64,000 bases of DNA, from assembly GCA_002419055.1 (NCBI GenBank), contig DIFI01000006.1, forward strand, positions 228,585 through 292,584, in the 5' to 3' direction. A program made the position numbers and the translations under genes. Numbering within the stretch: position 1 is the stretch's first letter; each line of letters opens with the position of its first letter. Positions 53,032 to 60,866 of the stretch are shown here, piece by piece. Below the pieces are notes generated by a model, which was not told the origin of the DNA, searched no databases, and saw only the letters and a program-made list of their open reading frames with translations. Source of the DNA: Peptococcaceae bacterium UBA5752. GTDB lineage: Bacteria > Bacillota > Dehalobacteriia > UBA4068.

Positions 53032-53071
53032 CTATTATAGCTCCCGCCTCCAAAGGCGGGAGCTATAATAG
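53032..53071. repeat. 17-bp perfect inverted repeat after leuB
   Basis: CTATTATAGCTCCCGCC - TCCAAA - GGCGGGAGCTATAATAG. The stem is GC-rich in the middle and AT-rich at the base; no T-run follows, so it is not a standard terminator. It may be a mobile-repeat remnant or an mRNA-stabilising stem. Confidence 0.75.
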
Positions 53072-53086
53072 AGTAAATTTTCCGGT

Positions 53087-53120
53087 AAAACCGGTGTGGC
53101 GAAGGCGACACCGGTTTTTC
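53087..53120 (+). terminator. Terminator of the leu operon
   Basis: AAAACCGGTGT / ACACCGGTTTT, 11-bp stem with a 10-base loop and TTTTTC tail. Confidence 0.85.
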
Positions 53121-53143
53121 TGACATGGGCAACTGACCCTAAA

Positions 53144-53728
53144 TTATTTGACAATCATTATATCATCTGTATCCAAATAATAATAAATATCCCCAAGTTC
53201 CTCATAACTGCCAAAAACACCGGTAATCTCAACGGTTGTATTGTTGTGAGGATAATCATCGGGATATTTATGCTCTCCGTCATCCCAGATAAATTCAATG
53301 CCTTGTTGGCAGCATGCCGTGGCGTCGCTGATGATAACATAAAAGTAATACTTATCCGTCTGATCCCAATATTCCGAATTGTATTGTCCTCTGATTTTTA
53401 CCATCTTACCCATATAATCATCGGGATTTACCATCATGTTATAAACCTCTGCATAAACCATCGTGCTGCTTTGTTCCGTCAAATCGACATCAATTGTACC
53501 ATCTGTACCATCGCTGCTTGTTGTATCTTCCGTATTGTTTTTGGCTGTTTCAGAATCCGTATTATCTGTAACTGTTACCTGTTCTGATAACAACGTATCG
53601 CTGCCTGTATTAGTATTTCCCGCATCCAATTCAGTGCCTACAGTTTTTTCCTCCTTAGCATCGGAGCAGCCTGTGGCAAAAAAGCTAATACATAAACAAA
53701 GAATCAATAGTAAAACCGCTTTTTTCAT
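53144..53728 (-). CDS. Lipoprotein of the zinc-uptake operon
   Basis: 194 residues. Signal peptide and lipobox (CLCISFFATGCSDA), a Ser/Thr/Asp-rich linker (about 25-85), then a compact domain (about 90-194) with MVNPDDYMGKMVKIRGQYNS, YFYVIISDATACCQQGIEFI and DIYYYLDTDDIMIVK, reminiscent of OB-fold lipoproteins. The paired cysteines ACCQQG could bind metal. Its ATG overlaps the znuB stop (ATGA), so it is translated with the zinc transporter. Function unknown; a role in zinc capture is inferred from location. Confidence 0.78.
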   Translation of the reverse strand: MKKAVLLLILCLCISFFATGCSDAKEEKTVGTELDAGNTNTGSDTLLSEQVTVTDNTDSETAKNNTEDTTSSDGTDGTIDVDLTEQSSTMVYAEVYNMMVNPDDYMGKMVKIRGQYNSEYWDQTDKYYFYVIISDATACCQQGIEFIWDDGEHKYPDDYPHNNTTVEITGVFGSYEELGDIYYYLDTDDIMIVK

Positions 53729-54579
53729 GCTTTTATACCTCCTGCCAGCAATCCCACACTGCTAAATAAAGCAAACGCAACAATATCCACCACTACGATT
53801 GTGGAACCGACAGGCGTCCCAGCCACCGTAGAAATAATAATTCCCAACATGGCACAAAACACTGATACCACCGCCGAACAAATGATTACTGATCGAAAGC
53901 TTTTAAACACCCGCATGGCCGACAGTGCCGGGAAAATCACCAATGCGGAAATTAACAGAGAACCAACCAGATTCATTGCCAGTACTATGATTAGCGCAAT
54001 TACAACTGCAATCAGCAGATTATAAAAATTTGCTTTGGTCCCGGTCGCTAATGCAAAATTTTCATCAAAAGTTACTGCGAAAATCTTGTGATAAAACAAT
54101 AAAAATATAGAAATTACCACTACTGACAGGCCAATACATAACCATACTTCTGTTTGTGTCAAAGTCAATATTGATGTGGAGCCAAAAAGAGTGCTGCAGA
54201 CATCGCCTGTAATGTTTGCAGAGGCAGAAAAAACATTCACCACCATATAACCGATAGCCAACGCACCAACCGAAATCATGGCTATGGCGGCATCACCCTT
54301 GATTTTGGCGTTTTGGCCAGAACGCAGCAGCAGGATTGCGCACAACAACGTAACCGGCAATATCAATAACATATCGTTGGTCAAACTTAAAACCGTTGCC
54401 GCCGCCATAGCGCCAAACGCCACATGGGAAAGCCCATCGCCGATAAAGGAAAAATGTTTCAACACCAATGTTACGCCAAGCAATGAGGAACAGAGCGCAA
54501 TCAATACCCCAACAACCATGGCATAACGAACAAACGGATATTGAAAATAAAGAGCCAGTTTATCTATAATCTCTATCAT
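53725..54579 (-). CDS. znuB: Zinc/manganese ABC transporter permease
   Basis: Membrane channel of a cluster-9 metal importer. 284 residues with about eight membrane segments; ABC-3 family features include YPFVRYAMVVGVLIALCSSL, HFSFIGDGLSHVAFGAMA and SLLISALVIFPALSAM. Its start overlaps the znuC stop. Zinc rather than manganese is suggested by the fur-family gene and small CC-motif protein in the same operon. Confidence 0.93.
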   Translation of the reverse strand: MIEIIDKLALYFQYPFVRYAMVVGVLIALCSSLLGVTLVLKHFSFIGDGLSHVAFGAMAAATVLSLTNDMLLILPVTLLCAILLLRSGQNAKIKGDAAIAMISVGALAIGYMVVNVFSASANITGDVCSTLFGSTSILTLTQTEVWLCIGLSVVVISIFLLFYHKIFAVTFDENFALATGTKANFYNLLIAVVIALIIVLAMNLVGSLLISALVIFPALSAMRVFKSFRSVIICSAVVSVFCAMLGIIISTVAGTPVGSTIVVVDIVAFALFSSVGLLAGGIKA

Positions 54580-55292
54580 TGGACAGCGCCTCCCATTACA
54601 GCCATAAAGGATTTGCCAACATCGCTGTTAAGATAATCAGCCTTTGTACCAAAGAACAATGGTTCATATCCAAGATGGAGAATATGGCTGGCATATCTGA
54701 CGGCGGCGGCAATATCATGGGATACCATGATGACAGTAATGCCCTCTTCCCGATTTAGTTTAGCAATCAGTTCATACATTTCCGCAGCAACCACTGGATC
54801 AAGCCCGGCTACCGGTTCATCCAAAAGCAACATTTTTCTGGTAGCGCCGAGCGCGCGGGCCAGCAATACCCGCTGCTGCTGTCCACCGGAAAGCTCGCGG
54901 TAGCATCGCTTTGCCAAATGGCCGATTCCCAGCTTATTAATGTTATCTTCAGCTATTTGCCGTTCCTCTTTTTTATAAAACGGGCGCCAACCGCAGCGGT
55001 TTAGACAACCTGACAACACTATTTCTTCGACAGAGGCCGGAAAATCTTTCTGTACGTTTGTCTGCTGCGGCAGGTAGCCGATTTCGTAGGGTTTCAGACT
55101 GTCGCCGGTTAAAATTTGCCCGCTGACTGGCGCTTTTAGTCTTAATAACGCTTTCATGAGCGTTGTTTTACCGGAACCGTTTTCACCGACTATACATAAA
55201 TAGTCCCCACCAAAAACGGAGAAATCCAGACCTTTGACAACTATCTTGCCCTCATAACCCAGAACAACATCCCGGCAGATAATTTGCGCCAT
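54576..55292 (-). CDS. znuC: Zinc ABC transporter ATP-binding protein
   Basis: 238 residues. Walker A VGENGSGKTTLMK (about 37), Q-loop IGYLPQQTNVQKDFPASVEE, signature RELSGGQQQRVLLARAL, Walker B MLLLDEPVAGLD and switch His in VSHDIAAAV. The PQQTN-type Q-loop sequence is usual for zinc/manganese importers. Overlaps znuB. Confidence 0.94.
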   Translation of the reverse strand: MAQIICRDVVLGYEGKIVVKGLDFSVFGGDYLCIVGENGSGKTTLMKALLRLKAPVSGQILTGDSLKPYEIGYLPQQTNVQKDFPASVEEIVLSGCLNRCGWRPFYKKEERQIAEDNINKLGIGHLAKRCYRELSGGQQQRVLLARALGATRKMLLLDEPVAGLDPVVAAEMYELIAKLNREEGITVIMVSHDIAAAVRYASHILHLGYEPLFFGTKADYLNSDVGKSFMAVMGGAVQ

Positions 55293-55315
55293 ATAAGTAT
55301 TTCCTTTCTGAAAGT

Positions 55316-55347
55316 GCTGCGCTGATATAAATCAGCGCAGCTTTTTT
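55316..55347. other. Stem-loop between znuA and znuC
   Basis: GCTGCGCTGAT - ATAA - ATCAGCGCAGC, 11-bp perfect stem. The T run (TTTTTT) lies on the plus-strand side, so for the minus-strand operon it is not a normal terminator. It more likely stabilises the znuA mRNA end, giving more binding protein than transporter, or stops antisense transcription. Confidence 0.6.
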
Positions 55348-55354
55348 CAACCAA

Positions 55355-56341
55355 TCAGTTTAACGCTTCTTTTAGCACTTGAAAATTATTCTGCATTATG
55401 GAACGATAGTTTTTGCCATTTGCCACATCGGCGGCAGTCACCGACTGCATGGAGTCCATCACCAGCACTTGCTGATCTTTAGCGGCCGTATTATCAATAA
55501 TAGTTTTAGCAATAGTCTGGTCCGAACCATCGATAACCATAACAGAATTAAGCCCCCGCTGATCTACTTTGCCAGCCAGAAAAATAATTGTTTCAAAGCT
55601 TGCTTCGGTTTCCGCAGAACAGCCTGGGAAAGCGGCATAATACTTAATGCCGTAATCGTCCATCAGGTAACGGAAGGGGAAACGATCACCAAACACGACC
55701 GTTTGCCGGGCGGCGCTGGCTACCATTTGCTGATATTCATTATCAAGAGCGTTTAAATCCGCTACATAGGAATCGGCATTTGCTTCGTAGGTTTCGGTAT
55801 GAGTGCTGTCCAGTTGACACAAAGCATCTTTAATTGCATCGCAAAGGATGGCGGCATTTTTCAGCGAGAGCCAGACATGCTCGTCATATTCGACCTCTGT
55901 TTCGCCTTTCTCTTCTTCCTCTTCGCTTTCCATGCCCTCAATAAGTTTTTCTTCCTTGATGCTGTCACCCAAGGCGTCCAGCAGATTGATAACGACCATG
56001 TCTTTATTTGTAGCTTCCGCCAGCGCGTCGTCAACCCAACCATCGGATTCTCCGCCGACATAAATAAACATATCACAAGACGAAATTTTCGTAATATCAT
56101 CGGCCGTCGGCTGATAATTGTGCAAATCTACACCGTTATCCAGAAGCAGAGTCAAATCCACATTGTCTGCTTGATCGCCAAGTATCTGGCTAACCCAATC
56201 ATACTGAGGGAAAACGGTACAGACGATTCTCAGTTGGCTGTCAGAAGCTTTGGTCGAGGCATTTTGGGCAGTATCAGAACAAGCAACAAGTAAAAATCCG
56301 CACATTATTACAGCTATTAAATAAATAAATTTTTTCCACAT
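55355..56341 (-). CDS. znuA: Zinc ABC transporter substrate-binding lipoprotein
   Basis: 328 residues: signal peptide with lipobox (VIMCGFLLVACSD), then two lobes. Candidate metal ligands are His in LLDNGVDLHNYQPTADD and YDEHVWLSL, and the acidic residue in MVIDGSDQTIA. The family's usual His-rich loop is replaced by an acid-rich loop (EGMESEEEEEKGETEVEYDE), which may act as metal trap. AGGAGGTTAAAAA precedes the ATG. The gene is 125 bp after the small membrane protein gene. Confidence 0.93.
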   Translation of the reverse strand: MWKKFIYLIAVIMCGFLLVACSDTAQNASTKASDSQLRIVCTVFPQYDWVSQILGDQADNVDLTLLLDNGVDLHNYQPTADDITKISSCDMFIYVGGESDGWVDDALAEATNKDMVVINLLDALGDSIKEEKLIEGMESEEEEEKGETEVEYDEHVWLSLKNAAILCDAIKDALCQLDSTHTETYEANADSYVADLNALDNEYQQMVASAARQTVVFGDRFPFRYLMDDYGIKYYAAFPGCSAETEASFETIIFLAGKVDQRGLNSVMVIDGSDQTIAKTIIDNTAAKDQQVLVMDSMQSVTAADVANGKNYRSIMQNNFQVLKEALN

Positions 56342-56466
56342 TTTTTAACCTCCTAATCGTAAATCAGAGTATAAAAATACAAGGAAGCATCTATATACGG
56401 CAATATATACGTATATAGGGAAATTAAACAAATAAAATGCTGCCTTGAAAAATTTAATATTTAAAT

Positions 56467-56760
56467 CTAATTAGTCAACTTCACTTTTAAAGAAACCAGA
56501 GTCATACTGTTACGCATACAGCAAACGATAATAAAAACTTTGAGAATTAAACAAGAAAGAAATAAAGTGCCGGCAACAGCAATAAGGCAAAAACCGGCCC
56601 CGTGCAAATAAATGGTACACGCTGCAATTTCCCGGCAAATTGGGCAATCTTCCCCACAACAATCGTGGTTATAATGTGTAATGATAAAGGATTCCGCAAA
56701 AACCATGGTGAGGCACAGCAAAAAACACAATGCAAGCACAAAGATTTTTTTCTTCACCAT
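56467..56760 (-). CDS. Small membrane protein with CC-x3-CPxC motif
   Basis: 97 residues: signal-like N-terminal segment (IFVLALCFLLCLTMVFAES), an extracytoplasmic stretch HYNHDCCGEDCPICREIAAC with five cysteines and two histidines, and a second membrane segment (GFCLIAVAGTLFLSCLILKV). Comparable proteins accompany zinc-uptake operons in other Firmicutes. The ATG at 56760 overlaps the end of the fur-family gene by 7 bp, implying coupled translation. Metal binding or delivery is a reasonable guess; no function is proven. Confidence 0.75.
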   Translation of the reverse strand: MVKKKIFVLALCFLLCLTMVFAESFIITHYNHDCCGEDCPICREIAACTIYLHGAGFCLIAVAGTLFLSCLILKVFIIVCCMRNSMTLVSLKVKLTN

Positions 56761-57173
56761 GATTTGCCTTTTCTGCACTCCGCACATTTACCAAATAAAA
56801 CTGTCTGCTCCTCGTCAATTGAGAAATTGCTATCCGCAAAAATTTGTTTAAAGACATCATCAGATAATTGGTTACTCATATGGAACAGTTTACCGCATTC
56901 AACGCATTTCAAATGCAAATGTTTATCAAAGTGTTCACATCCGGTAATCTGATAAACAAATTGCCTGCTGTTGCCCTTGACAAACCGTTTGACTGTTCCC
57001 TCACTTACTATTTTTTGCATTAAACGATATACAGTGCTTTTACCGGGAACAGAGCCAGAAGCCAAATCAGATTGCATCCTGATAACCAATTCCTCAATCG
57101 TAAATGAAGATTCTCTGTTTTTTTTCATAAAATCAACCAATGTTTTTCGTTGCTCTGTTTGGTATTCAGCCAC
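56754..57173 (-). CDS. Fur-family regulator, probably Zur
   Basis: 139-residue ferric-uptake-family repressor: winged helix (SFTIEELVIRM; GKSTVYRLMQKIVSEGTVKR), dimer domain with HFDKHLHLKCVECGKLFHMS and a C-terminal CxxC (FGKCAECRKG), i.e. the structural zinc cysteines. Zinc sensing is inferred from the znu genes behind it. Start taken at GTG 57173, seven bases after GGGGAGG; the longer reading to 57299 crosses the promoter and operator and is not plausible. Confidence 0.9.
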   Translation of the reverse strand: MAEYQTEQRKTLVDFMKKNRESSFTIEELVIRMQSDLASGSVPGKSTVYRLMQKIVSEGTVKRFVKGNSRQFVYQITGCEHFDKHLHLKCVECGKLFHMSNQLSDDVFKQIFADSNFSIDEEQTVLFGKCAECRKGKSW

Positions 57174-57190
57174 AACTCCACCTCCCCTGA

Positions 57191-57241
57191 ATATGAGAAT
57201 AACTCTCATATTAATTATATTAATATTCCCAAAAAAATCAA
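57191..57241 (-). promoter_or_regulatory. Promoter and 21-bp palindromic operator of the zinc operon
   Basis: Minus-strand TTGATT (57241-57236), 16 bp, TATAAT (57219-57214). At 57191-57211 arms ATATGAGA and TCTCATAT flank 5 bp, a perfect 8-bp inverted repeat that reaches the -10 and covers the start site. A repressor here would block initiation, fitting autorepression by the first gene. I see no second copy before znuA. Confidence 0.75.
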
Positions 57242-57246
57242 GCCTA

Positions 57247-57293
57247 TACATAATAAAATAACCCTGCCAATAAATTATTTCATTAGCAGGGTT
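57247..57293 (-). terminator. Terminator of the aromatic operon after pheA
   Basis: Minus strand AACCCTGC / GCAGGGTT with an inner imperfect stem, then ATTTTATTATG. It lies between pheA and the zinc promoter. Confidence 0.75.
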
Positions 57294-57316
57294 AACCAAT
57301 AATATTTAAATTGCCT

Positions 57317-58462
57317 TTATACCATCTCCGAATAGCTGCCTAAATATTTAAATTCCTCGCAGAAACCTTCCAACCCGCAAACAAGCTGAATAAATTGCTG
57401 CGAATAAATAGAAGTCTCGAGATCGAAATAAAACATAAATTCAAAGTCCCGGTTTGGTATCGGACGGCTTTCCAATTTTATTAAGTTGATACCAAGGGCA
57501 AAAAATCTTGAAAGCACTTTATACAAAGCTCCGGGCTTATTAGGAATGACCATCATAATGCTGGTTTTATCAGCACCAGGATAGATTTCCAGCTGTTTGG
57601 AAATGCAGATAAATCTGGTATAGTTGTTATCATTGTCCTGAACGTTGCAGGATAATATTGCAAGCTGATAGAGGTCGGCACATGCACGGGAGGAAAGTGC
57701 CGCGACGTCGCTGCGATCGGATTCCGCCACCATTTTTGCGGCGGCTGCAGTATTGGCGCAAGCAGTCACCTTAACACTGCCAAGACTATCCAAAAACTTT
57801 GTACATTGATTGATAGCTTGCTCATGAGAATAAATTTCCTTGATTTGCGATATTTTAGTTCCGTTTTTAGCTAGCAGATTATGATCTATCTTAACCCGCG
57901 CACTCCTGATAATGCTGAAGCGATAGTCCATCATTAAATCGTAAATTTGATTGACCGAACCGGCAGTGCTGTTTTCCAGCGGCAAGACTCCGTAACGGCA
58001 CATATCTTTATCTATGGCATTGAATACGCTCTCAAAGTTCTTGAAATACATAATATTAGGCACATTGAACATTTTTTCGCAAGCTAACTGCGAATAGGCG
58101 CCTTCAACCCCTTGGCATGCAACCAACGCATACTGAGGAAAAAGCTTTTCGGTTTTTTCAACTGCCTCCATGATCCGCTCTTTAAGCTCGGAGGTGGGAT
58201 GCAATATCTTTTCTTGATTTGAGCGGCTTAGCTCAAATAAAAGTGAGTATAGTACACATACGTATGATCTCAGATCTTCGCTGACCTTGACGGTAATATC
58301 GGACAGTATTTGGCGCTCACGGCAAGGATCAAGTGGTGGCAGCTCATTAGCCTTTTTATATTCTGCAACCGCTGTGGTTATATCCATACGCTTTTGAAAC
58401 AGCGATACCATTTGATCATCTATCTTGTCAATTTCTTCCCTTAATTGTTTTAAATCCTCCAT
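57317..58462 (-). CDS. pheA: Chorismate mutase / prephenate dehydratase
   Basis: Branch enzyme to phenylalanine. 381 residues: chorismate mutase about 1-85 (LKQLREEIDKIDDQMVSLFQ, TAVAEYKKAN), prephenate dehydratase about 105-290 (GVEGAYSQLACEKMF, YGVLPLENSTAGSVNQIYDL, and the substrate motif NNYTRFICIS) and an ACT domain about 300-375 with KLESRPIPNRDFEFMFYFD, the Phe-binding ESRP signature. Feedback inhibition by Phe is expected. AAAGGAG lies eight bases before ATG 58462; the ORF's first ATG (58480) is within the end of aroC. Confidence 0.96.
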   Translation of the reverse strand: MEDLKQLREEIDKIDDQMVSLFQKRMDITTAVAEYKKANELPPLDPCRERQILSDITVKVSEDLRSYVCVLYSLLFELSRSNQEKILHPTSELKERIMEAVEKTEKLFPQYALVACQGVEGAYSQLACEKMFNVPNIMYFKNFESVFNAIDKDMCRYGVLPLENSTAGSVNQIYDLMMDYRFSIIRSARVKIDHNLLAKNGTKISQIKEIYSHEQAINQCTKFLDSLGSVKVTACANTAAAAKMVAESDRSDVAALSSRACADLYQLAILSCNVQDNDNNYTRFICISKQLEIYPGADKTSIMMVIPNKPGALYKVLSRFFALGINLIKLESRPIPNRDFEFMFYFDLETSIYSQQFIQLVCGLEGFCEEFKYLGSYSEMV

Positions 58463-58476
58463 TTGATTGGCTCCTT

Positions 58477-59562
58477 TCATATTTGGGTGTCTAACAAAGC
58501 ATCATATATGGCAATGGCCGCTGCCGCCTCGACGCAGGCCACGGCTCTTGGCACTATACAAGGGTCGTGCCTGCCCTTAATCTCGAGCGTAGTATTTTCT
58601 TTTTGGGAAAGGCTGACGCTCTGCTGAACTTTAGCAATCGACGGCGTCGGTTTAAAAGCGGTGCGGAAGATCAACGGCATGCCGGAACTAATACCGCCCA
58701 AGATCCCACCGTGGTTATTGGTTATGGTTTTAACTTGTGTATTGTCAAAATAAAAACTGTCGTTGTTCTCGGAGCCTTTTAAGGTAGCAGCGGCAAATCC
58801 GTTGCCAAACTCAATGCCTTTGACCGCCGGAATACCGAACACTATTGCAGCAATACTGTTTTCAAGGCCATCAAACAGCGGTTCGCCGATACCGGCAGGA
58901 ATTCCCAAAGCAGCGCATTCGACCACTCCACCAACAGAATCCCCTTCGGATTTAGCAGCCAAAATCAGCTCTATCATCTGCGCCGCTTTTTGATCGTCTA
59001 TCACCGCTAAACTTTTGGCCTTGAGTAACTCAAATTCAGCAAGGCTGACATTTACCAGATTAAAAGCCTTATCTTTGATATTGCCAATAGAAGCAATATG
59101 AGCTGCTATTTCGATACCTCGCTGCTGCAATAACTGCAAACAAATGCTGCCGGCAATGCAAAGCGGTGCAGTAAGTCGGCCGGAATAATGACCGCCTCCT
59201 GCCATATCCTGCACGCCGCCAAACTTCTGTTGTGCTGCATAATCAACATGCGAAGGACGCGGCACATCACTAAACTGACTATAATCGCCGGAGCGCACGT
59301 CGGTATTTCTGATGATAGCCGTAAGCGGTGCACCGCAGGTAACTCCATCAACCAGCCCCGAGATAAACTCCGGTATATCTGCTTCTTGACGCGGCGTTGA
59401 ATAGGCATTTTGCCCGGGAGCACGCCTTTGAAGAAAAGCTTTAAGTTGATCAATGTTGATTTTTTTACCGGCAGGCAGGCCGTCGATGGTGACACCGATT
59501 GCCGCCGAATGTGATTGGCCAAAGATAGAAACGATGATGTTTTTCCCGCAGACCGAAGTCAT
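58477..59562 (-). CDS. aroC: Chorismate synthase
   Basis: Makes chorismate from EPSP using reduced FMN. 361 residues: FGQSHSAAIGVTIDGLPAG (N-terminal FMN/substrate motif), RRAPGQNAYSTPRQE, RPSHVDYAAQQKFG, MAGGGHYSGRLTAPLC, and GRHDPCIVPRAVACVEA near the C-terminus. AAAGGAAGTTGGCTT precedes the ATG. Confidence 0.96.
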   Translation of the reverse strand: MTSVCGKNIIVSIFGQSHSAAIGVTIDGLPAGKKINIDQLKAFLQRRAPGQNAYSTPRQEADIPEFISGLVDGVTCGAPLTAIIRNTDVRSGDYSQFSDVPRPSHVDYAAQQKFGGVQDMAGGGHYSGRLTAPLCIAGSICLQLLQQRGIEIAAHIASIGNIKDKAFNLVNVSLAEFELLKAKSLAVIDDQKAAQMIELILAAKSEGDSVGGVVECAALGIPAGIGEPLFDGLENSIAAIVFGIPAVKGIEFGNGFAAATLKGSENNDSFYFDNTQVKTITNNHGGILGGISSGMPLIFRTAFKPTPSIAKVQQSVSLSQKENTTLEIKGRHDPCIVPRAVACVEAAAAIAIYDALLDTQI

Positions 59563-59583
59563 AAGCCAACTTCCTTTCTCAAT

Positions 59584-60852
59584 CTATTTTAGTTCTACGA
59601 TACCGCCAAGCAGACTAAAATCTTTAAAAAAATCCGGATATGATTTTCCCACCGCTTCCGCGTCCTCAATAATCAGCTTTTGTTTTGAAAGAACCGCAGC
59701 AATGGCAGCCATCATAGCTATCCGATGATCTCCGTAGCAAGATACCGTACCGCCGCGAAGTTCTTTTCCCCCATCAATAATTAATCCATCTGCGGTCTCA
59801 GAAACTGCTGCGCCCAGCAGGGAAAGAGTATCGGCAACCGTTTTCAGCCGGTCACTTTCTTTGAGCCGCAGCCGCCTGGCGTTATAAATAACCGTCTTGC
59901 CTTGAGCGGCACAGGCAACTACCGCTAGCGCCGGCACAAGATCGGGTATATTTTTGGCATCGATTTCTATCGCCTGCAGCTTACCGCGGCTGACCGTTAC
60001 TGTATCATTAGCAAAACTTACATCTGCGCCAAAATCCTTTAACAACTCCACTACCGCTTTGTCGCCTTGCGTTGAATCCTTATTGATATTAGTGCAGGTG
60101 ATTGGTGTTTCACTAAGTGCCGCGGCACACAACCAAAAAGCTGCGTTGGACCAGTCGCCTTCGACAACAACTTTACTGGGCGAACAGTATCTTTGCCTGC
60201 CCCTGACAATATATAGATTATCCTCTATCTCAATGGTAATACCAAATAACTTCAAAGCTGCTACTGTCAAATCAATATAAGGCTGGGATTCGACGATGCC
60301 GCTTAACTTAAGCTCACTATCGCTATCCAAAAGTGATAATGCCAGCAATAAACCGCTGACAAATTGGGAGGATACATCACCGGCCAGCTGATATTGGCCG
60401 CCAGTCAGCTTCCCCGTACAATTTAACGGCATCTGCCCCTGCTTGGATAAGCTGCAGCCATGAGCGATCAATTCTTCATATAGTGGGGAAAGCGGTCTTT
60501 GCGGCAGTCTGCCGCTTGCCATAAACGAAGCGTCAGTAGCCAGAGCGCAAGCGATCGGCAGCATAAAACGCAGCGTAGCGCCGCTTTCGCTACAGTATAA
60601 ATAAGCGCCTTTGTATATCTGCTCCAATGACAATGGATTGACCGTAAACCCCTCACCGCTTCGCTCTATTCTAGCGCCCAGTGCATTGAGGCAGCCAACG
60701 GTCGCCTCAATATCGGCAGAAGTATCCGCGCACTTGATAAATGTGGGAGCATCGGACAATGCGCTGCAGATCAGCAGCCGCTGCGCCTGAGATTTTGAGG
60801 CAATGGCTCTTACCGTGCCGCTAAGTTTTGCCTGCGTTATTACTGCTTTCAC
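59584..60852 (-). CDS. aroA: 3-phosphoshikimate 1-carboxyvinyltransferase (EPSP synthase)
   Basis: Adds the enolpyruvyl group to shikimate 3-phosphate. 422 residues: SKSQAQRLLICSALSD, ESGATLRFMLPIACALA (the class I form is GNAGTAMRPL, here of the LRFMLP type), SSQFVSGLLLALSL, EGDWSNAAFWLC and LRLKESDRLK, GDHRIAMMAAIA. The GxLRFM loop resembles glyphosate-insensitive class II-like sequences but this is only a sequence impression. GTG start with GGGGAGGAG upstream. Confidence 0.95.
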   Translation of the reverse strand: MKAVITQAKLSGTVRAIASKSQAQRLLICSALSDAPTFIKCADTSADIEATVGCLNALGARIERSGEGFTVNPLSLEQIYKGAYLYCSESGATLRFMLPIACALATDASFMASGRLPQRPLSPLYEELIAHGCSLSKQGQMPLNCTGKLTGGQYQLAGDVSSQFVSGLLLALSLLDSDSELKLSGIVESQPYIDLTVAALKLFGITIEIEDNLYIVRGRQRYCSPSKVVVEGDWSNAAFWLCAAALSETPITCTNINKDSTQGDKAVVELLKDFGADVSFANDTVTVSRGKLQAIEIDAKNIPDLVPALAVVACAAQGKTVIYNARRLRLKESDRLKTVADTLSLLGAAVSETADGLIIDGGKELRGGTVSCYGDHRIAMMAAIAAVLSKQKLIIEDAEAVGKSYPDFFKDFSLLGGIVELK

Positions 60853-60866
60853 TGTTACTCCTCCCC

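Noticed and set aside
56342..56466. Possible riboswitch upstream of znuA
   Set aside because: Only one long-range imperfect stem (CAAGGAAGCAT with ATGCTGCCTTG) around a large AT-rich loop; no known aptamer core and no terminator.
57174..57299. Longer N-terminus for the Fur-family regulator
   Set aside because: Would translate the promoter and operator; GTG 57173 has GGGGAGG at proper distance.
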